Part shown: piece after piece, positions 10,276 to 13,949 of the stretch
Numbering within the stretch: position 1 is the first letter of the stretch
Layout of the letters: the number at the start of each line of letters is the position of its first letter
Assembly (NCBI GenBank): GCA_016182225.1
Contig: JACOXV010000054.1
Span: 1-13,949, forward strand
Reading direction: 5' to 3'
DNA length: 13,949 bases
DNA from: Candidatus Levyibacteriota bacterium
Lineage (GTDB): Bacteria; Patescibacteriota; Microgenomatia; Levybacterales; UBA12049
Notes under the pieces: generated by a model
The model's database searches: none
Seen by the model: only the letters and a program-made list of their open reading frames with translations
What the model was told of the DNA's origin: nothing
Position numbers and translations under genes: made by a program

Positions 10276-12915
10276 ATGAAACCAAGTAAGTTTGATCATA
10301 AGACAATTGAGGCTAAATGGCGCGATAGATGGGAAAAAGAAAAGATTTACCAGCCTGACCTCGAAAATGCAAAAAAACCTTTTTATAACCTCATGATGTT
10401 TCCATATCCTTCAGCCGAAGGCCTTCACGTGGGAAATGTTTATGCTTTTACAGGTGCGGATGTTTACGGTAGGTTCAAGAGAATGGAAGGAAACGATGTT
10501 TTTGAGCCTATTGGCCTTGATGGGTTTGGTATCCACTCTGAAAATTATGCCTTAAAAATCGGAAAACATCCTATGGATCAGGCAAAAATCTCAGAAAAAA
10601 ATTTCTATAGACAGCTTCATATGATAGGAAATAGCTTCGATTGGTCGAAAACCTTGGAAACTTATGATCCTGACTATTACAAATGGACCCAGTGGATTTT
10701 TGTAAAGCTATTTAAGGCTGGATTGGCAGAAAAAAGAAAAGCTCCTGTAAATTGGTGCTCGAGTTGCAAAACTGTTTTGGCAGATGAACAAGTCATTTCA
10801 GGAGAGTGCGAAAGGTGCGGATCAAAAGTGGAAACAAAAGAACTCGAACAGTGGTTTTTTAAAATTACTGATTATGCGGAAAGACTTTTGCAGGACCTTA
10901 AAAAAATTGACTGGAGCGAAAAAGTAGTCGTTGCCCAGAGAAATTGGATTGGCAAATCAGAGGGATTAGTGCTAAATTTTGATACTGACATGGGTAGTCC
11001 TGTAGAAGTATTCACTACTAGACCCGATACTTTTCACGGAGTTACTTTCATAGCTATCTCACCACATCATCCACTGCTTAATTCTGTGAAAAGTTTATCA
11101 AAGGATGCCCTAGAGTACGTTGAAAAGTCAAAAGTCATCCGTTCGACAAGCTCAGGACAAGAAAATCAAAAATCAAAAATGGAAGAAAAAAAAGTTACGG
11201 GAGTGTTTTCTGGACACTATGCAATTCATCCAATAACAAAGAAAAAACTTCCAATTTGGATTGCTGATTATGTCCTTATGGATTATGGAACGGGAATTGT
11301 GATGGGGGTGCCGGCGCATGACTTACGAGACTTTGCTTTTGCTAAGAAATACAGACTTCCAATAAGGGAAGTAATTCAAAGTTCAAAGTTCAAAGTCCAA
11401 AGTTTAGAAGAAGCTTATGAAGGCGCCGGAAAATTAATAAATTCCGGCGAGTGGAATGGTTGGGAAATGCCATCGGAATTAGAGAAAGTTTTTGATTGGC
11501 TTGAGGAGAAAGGTTTTGGAAAAAGAAAAACAAATTATCATTTAAGAGACTGGCTTATATCCCGTCAGCGATATTGGGGAGTACCGATACCAATGGTGTA
11601 TTGTAAAAAAGACGGTTGGCAGAGTGTTCCTGAATCCGATTTGCCAGTTCTCCTGCCGTATTTTAAAGATTTTAAACCTCTCGGAACGGGAGTTGCTCCT
11701 CTGGCTCAGGACGAAGAGTTTGTTAAAACCAAATGTCCGAAATGCGGAGGACAAGCTGATAGAGAAACAGATGTTTGTGATACATTTCTTGATAGTTCGT
11801 GGTATTTTTTAAGATACCCCTCGGTAGGGTTTGATACATTTATTTTTGATGAAAAGATTACAAGAAAATGGTTGCCTGTAACTTCCTATATAGGGGGAGC
11901 AGAACACTCAGTTTTGCATCTTTTGTATTCTCGATTTATCACTAAAGTCCTATTCGATCTTAAATTTCTAGACTTTTATGAACCTTTTCCGAAATTTAGA
12001 GCGCACGGACTTCTTATAAAAGACGGTGGGAAAATGAGCAAGAGTAAGGGAAATGTTGTAAACCCTGATGAATACATAGAAAAATTCGGAGCTGACACCC
12101 TAAGATGTTATTTGATGTTTTTAGGACCATTCTCCGAGGGCGGGGACTTTAGAGACAGTGGTATAGAAGGAATGCACAGGTTTTTAAAAAGAGTATGGGT
12201 ATTGGTTGATAATCAGCTGGATTTGAAGAGTGATAAAGAATTTGATCCCGTTAGAAGTAGCCTCGCCAAGGTTCCTAAAGGAACTCGTGTCTCTGACACG
12301 AGCGAGACTTCTAACGGGATTGAAGCTAAAGAATTGAACAGGGAAATGAATAGAGCAGTGAAGGAAATCACATCAGATCTTGAAAACCTGCGCTATAACA
12401 CGGCTATTGCTCATATCATGGAGTACGTCAACGAAATGTCAAAATTCATCCGTTCGACAAGCTCAGGACAAGAAAGGCAAAAGTCAAAATTGCATCATAA
12501 ATATATTAAAACATTGCTTTTGCTTCTTGCTCCATTTGCTCCATTTCTAGCTGAAGAGCTGTGGGAAATGCTTCAAGTATCAAAAGTACCAAAAGTATCA
12601 AAGGGAAAACGTTTAGCCCCCCCTGACACATCTGGTACTCTTGGTACCCTTGATACCCTTGATACTTCTTCCGTCCATCTCCATCCTTGGCCAAGTTTTG
12701 ACGATAATGAACTCATTGAAGAGAACTTTGTTATAGTTGTTCAAGTAAATGGAAAGCTTCGCGGAAGCATAACAATTGATCGTAAACAATTGACAAGTGA
12801 CAAAGCCGTCGAGGAGAAAGCAAAAGTAAATCCAAAGATATCAAAGTATATCGAAGGAAAACAAATAAAAAGGGTAATTTATGTAAAAGGCAAGATACTA
12901 AATTTTGTTATTTAA
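10276..12915 (+). CDS. leuS: Leucyl-tRNA synthetase (LeuRS)
   Basis: LeuRS joins leucine to tRNA-Leu using ATP. The 879-residue product has the class I fold in order: HIGH-type motif H51-V-G-N54 with YPSAEGLHVGNVYAFTGADV; zinc-type CSSC...CERC (161-181); CP1 editing domain with TTRPDTFHG (247-255) and GTGIVMGVPAHDLRD, D349 matching the conserved editing Asp; LISRQRYWGVPIP (427-439); a second CPKC cluster (487-490); LDSSWYFLRY (505-514); KMSKS (586-590); anticodon-binding helices; and a C-terminal domain with VQVNGKLRG. Length is near the bacterial norm of about 860. The last HIGH residue is Asn. Five segments derive from repeats: 288-296, 367-376, 657-682, 725-733 and 767-798. All are in frame, so the enzyme should be functional. 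comEA follows after 3 bases. Confidence 0.97.
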   Translation: MKPSKFDHKTIEAKWRDRWEKEKIYQPDLENAKKPFYNLMMFPYPSAEGLHVGNVYAFTGADVYGRFKRMEGNDVFEPIGLDGFGIHSENYALKIGKHPMDQAKISEKNFYRQLHMIGNSFDWSKTLETYDPDYYKWTQWIFVKLFKAGLAEKRKAPVNWCSSCKTVLADEQVISGECERCGSKVETKELEQWFFKITDYAERLLQDLKKIDWSEKVVVAQRNWIGKSEGLVLNFDTDMGSPVEVFTTRPDTFHGVTFIAISPHHPLLNSVKSLSKDALEYVEKSKVIRSTSSGQENQKSKMEEKKVTGVFSGHYAIHPITKKKLPIWIADYVLMDYGTGIVMGVPAHDLRDFAFAKKYRLPIREVIQSSKFKVQSLEEAYEGAGKLINSGEWNGWEMPSELEKVFDWLEEKGFGKRKTNYHLRDWLISRQRYWGVPIPMVYCKKDGWQSVPESDLPVLLPYFKDFKPLGTGVAPLAQDEEFVKTKCPKCGGQADRETDVCDTFLDSSWYFLRYPSVGFDTFIFDEKITRKWLPVTSYIGGAEHSVLHLLYSRFITKVLFDLKFLDFYEPFPKFRAHGLLIKDGGKMSKSKGNVVNPDEYIEKFGADTLRCYLMFLGPFSEGGDFRDSGIEGMHRFLKRVWVLVDNQLDLKSDKEFDPVRSSLAKVPKGTRVSDTSETSNGIEAKELNREMNRAVKEITSDLENLRYNTAIAHIMEYVNEMSKFIRSTSSGQERQKSKLHHKYIKTLLLLLAPFAPFLAEELWEMLQVSKVPKVSKGKRLAPPDTSGTLGTLDTLDTSSVHLHPWPSFDDNELIEENFVIVVQVNGKLRGSITIDRKQLTSDKAVEEKAKVNPKISKYIEGKQIKRVIYVKGKILNFVI
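11135..11164 (+). repeat. RSTSSGQE-coding 30-bp repeat, copy 1 in leuS
   Basis: A 30-bp sequence beginning TCATCCGTTCGACAAGCTCA is repeated exactly at 12446-12475. It encodes IRSTSSGQE (residues 288-296) in a linker of the editing domain, followed by QKSK in both places. Confidence 0.85.
11375..11405 (+). repeat. Period-7 array (TTCAAAG) in leuS
   Basis: TTCAAAG three times, then TCCAAAG and TTT. Because 7 is not a multiple of 3, successive units are read in different frames, giving QSSKFKVQS (residues 368-376) in the editing region after PIREV. Confidence 0.75.
12245..12320 (+). repeat. Cloverleaf palindromic element in leuS coding sequence
   Basis: Outer arms ATCCCGTTAGAAGT (12245-12258) and ACTTCTAACGGGAT (12307-12320) are perfectly complementary. 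Inside, CTCGC pairs with GCGAG, and two hairpins GTTCCT-AA-AGGAAC (12271-12284) and CTCGTGTC-TCT-GACACGAG (12284-12302) complete a three-way junction. It is read in frame as residues 657-682 (DPVRSSLAKVPKGTRVSDTS...), between the catalytic core and anticodon-binding helices. Confidence 0.8.
12446..12475 (+). repeat. RSTSSGQE-coding 30-bp repeat, copy 2 in leuS
   Basis: Exact copy of 11135-11164, encoding IRSTSSGQE at residues 725-733 in the anticodon-binding domain, in the same reading frame as copy 1. Confidence 0.85.
12573..12668 (+). repeat. Inverted pair of period-9 arrays in leuS
   Basis: Units such as GTATCAAAA / GTACCAAAA (12577-12604) are followed by units such as CTTGGTACC / CTTGATACC (12632-12668) in inverse orientation, able to form a long hairpin. 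They encode VSKVPKVSK and TLGTLDTLDTS (residues about 768-798) between EELWEML and the conserved HLHPWPSFD. A related array is at 7391-7428. Confidence 0.8.
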
Positions 12916-12918
12916 AAC

Positions 12919-13509
12919 ATGGAGCCAAGAGATTGGATTCTGGGTCTAATCAAGGAAAATCTTTTAGTTTTTCTCCTCCTGATAGTAGCAGGCGGACTGT
13001 TTTTCTTCGGTACGGTTGAGTTCTTGACGCAAAAAGATAAAGATGAGTCTGTGGTTTTTGAAGAAAGCGAAGCTACGGAGTCGCCAAAGTTGCTGGTTGA
13101 TATAGAGGGTGCAGTAACAAAACCCGGCCTTTACAAACTTCCTTCTGATTCGAGAATTCAGGATGTATTAATCGCATGTGGGGGTTTTTCGGGAGAAGCA
13201 GACAGGGATTTTATTGAAAAAAATATTAATTTAGCATCCAAAGTAACGGATGGAATGAAAATTTATATTCCCAGAGTCGGTGAGTCTTTATCTTCCGGAG
13301 TAAATACCGCTATTAGCCCAGGTTCTTCTTTAGTTGGAGTAAATTCAGCAGGCCAGGCAGAGCTCGAGGCTCTTCCGGGAATCGGACCGGTTACTGCAGG
13401 AAAAATAATAGCGGGACGGCCCTACTCATCAATCGATGATTTGGTAGCTAAAAAGGCCGTAAGCCAATCCGTATTTGAAAAGATAAAAGATCAAATATCT
13501 CCTAATTAA
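12919..13509 (+). CDS. comEA: Competence protein ComEA (SLBB plus helix-hairpin-helix DNA-binding protein)
   Basis: The 196-residue product has one N-terminal membrane helix (about 14-36), an acidic linker, an SLBB domain (about 58-118: VDIEGAVTKPGLYKLPSDSR, DGMKIYIPRVG) and a C-terminal helix-hairpin-helix pair (about 140-194: VNSAGQAELEALPGIGPVTA, GKIIAGRPYSSIDDLV). ComEA is the membrane-anchored DNA receptor in natural transformation: it binds incoming double-stranded DNA outside the membrane and passes it to the ComEC channel. Length and domain order match typical ComEA. It begins 3 bases after leuS, and its TAA stop shares one base with the ATG of comEC, so translation is probably coupled. 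There is no Shine-Dalgarno site of note. The SLBB and HhH motifs are intact. Confidence 0.93.
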   Translation: MEPRDWILGLIKENLLVFLLLIVAGGLFFFGTVEFLTQKDKDESVVFEESEATESPKLLVDIEGAVTKPGLYKLPSDSRIQDVLIACGGFSGEADRDFIEKNINLASKVTDGMKIYIPRVGESLSSGVNTAISPGSSLVGVNSAGQAELEALPGIGPVTAGKIIAGRPYSSIDDLVAKKAVSQSVFEKIKDQISPN

Positions 13510-13949
13510 TGAAAAAAAGCTTTGCCTTCTTTTTTATTTTCCTTACTTTTTTGGCGATTTTAAGGTTATTTTTGTTTTTTTCGGAAAAAGTTAGCTATAG
13601 GGATTCTCAGGAGATCTCTCTTCAAACAAGAATTTTGTCTGATCCTAAAATCCAAGGTTCAACGCAAAGAATCACAGTTCATCTTAGGGGAGGAAAGAAT
13701 GCATTTGTTTATCTCCCTTTGTATCCGGAGATTAGGTATGGGGATTTGGTCAGAATAGAGGGTAGACTCAAAATCAAAAAGATAGAGGATGGAGAGATAA
13801 TTTTTATCAATTTTCCTAAAGCCGAGAAGGTAGAGGATAGAAATTGGGCCATAAAAACATTAGCGGATAGCCGTGAAAAAATAATCACTTCATTTCAGAG
13901 AGTGCTGCCAATTCCTTCTTCGAGTCTGCTTCTGGGCATAGTTTTTGGT
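13509..13949 (+). CDS. comEC: ComEC DNA-uptake channel, N-terminal part, cut by window edge
   Basis: An open frame of 147 codons starts at ATG 13509, overlapping the comEA stop by one base (TAATG), and runs off the window. It begins with one membrane helix (about 5-25, FAFFFIFLTFLAILRLFLFF), followed by a beta-rich extracytoplasmic region (about 35-115) of the kind found at the start of ComEC/Rec2 (DUF4131/OB-like; YGDLVRIEGRLK, IIFINFPKAEKV). It ends with FQRVLPIPSSSLLLGIVFG, the conserved entry into the ComEC membrane domain. ComEC forms the channel through which single-stranded DNA enters the cytoplasm. Gene order comEA-comEC matches the usual late-competence operon. The catalytic and channel parts are outside the window. 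Confidence 0.88.
   Translation, partial: MKKSFAFFFIFLTFLAILRLFLFFSEKVSYRDSQEISLQTRILSDPKIQGSTQRITVHLRGGKNAFVYLPLYPEIRYGDLVRIEGRLKIKKIEDGEIIFINFPKAEKVEDRNWAIKTLADSREKIITSFQRVLPIPSSSLLLGIVFG

Noticed and set aside
10276..12915. leuS as a pseudogene because of repeat insertions
   Set aside because: All catalytic, editing and tRNA-binding motifs are intact, the frame is unbroken to a normal C-terminus, and comEA follows directly.
1..13949. CRISPR array
   Set aside because: The repeats have no regular spacer spacing; tandem units have periods of 7 or 9 bases and the longer elements are dispersed.

Overview
The window looks like a chromosomal segment of a Candidate Phyla Radiation (Patescibacteria) bacterium, most likely of the Microgenomates type. 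This rests on the A+T-rich backbone, the compact leuS-comEA-comEC run, the small secreted beta-rich proteins ending in patterns such as ITYVATPTY, very short 5' leaders, and a dense load of short palindromic and short-period repeats, several read in frame inside proteins (RSTSSGQE, MNHELRIMN, VSKVPKVSK). The placement is inferred from style; no 16S or other marker beyond leuS is present.

Layout. 1-453 (minus): N-terminal part of a tyrosine recombinase running off the left edge. 454-861: mostly non-coding, with an iteron-like palindrome, an 87-bp palindromic repeat and an extended -10 promoter. 862-1677 (plus): secreted, C-terminally anchored beta-domain protein. 1719-2414: a REP-associated tyrosine transposase (RAYT) gene with one palindrome inside it and identical 17-bp copies just outside each end. 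2395-7366 (minus): five genes for envelope proteins, a multi-pass membrane protein followed by two copies of a two-gene module (secreted beta protein plus membrane-anchored DUF916/WxL-interacting-like protein). 7470-10050 (plus): a G+C-richer island of four small unrecognised or weakly recognised genes, all with strong Shine-Dalgarno sites and GTG or TTG starts, separated by highly structured non-coding DNA; one gene encodes a secreted betagamma-crystallin-like protein. 10276 to the right edge (plus): leuS, comEA and the start of comEC in a tight operon.

How it fits together. The minus-strand cluster and the 862 gene appear devoted to the cell surface, and the two secreted/anchored pairs suggest a duplicated two-partner surface complex analogous to WxL/WxL-interacting-protein clusters. 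comEA/comEC encode the inner part of a DNA-uptake machine. Repeats run through everything: an ~86-bp palindrome supplies the start and part of the signal peptide of surface genes, the REP palindrome encodes the C-terminus of one protein and an internal loop of the transposase, and leuS carries five separate repeat-derived in-frame segments.

The most notable items are the RAYT with its flanking palindromes, repeat-derived protein segments, the paired surface modules, and the structured leaders of the island, including two hairpins upstream of the crystallin-like gene that cannot form at the same time.
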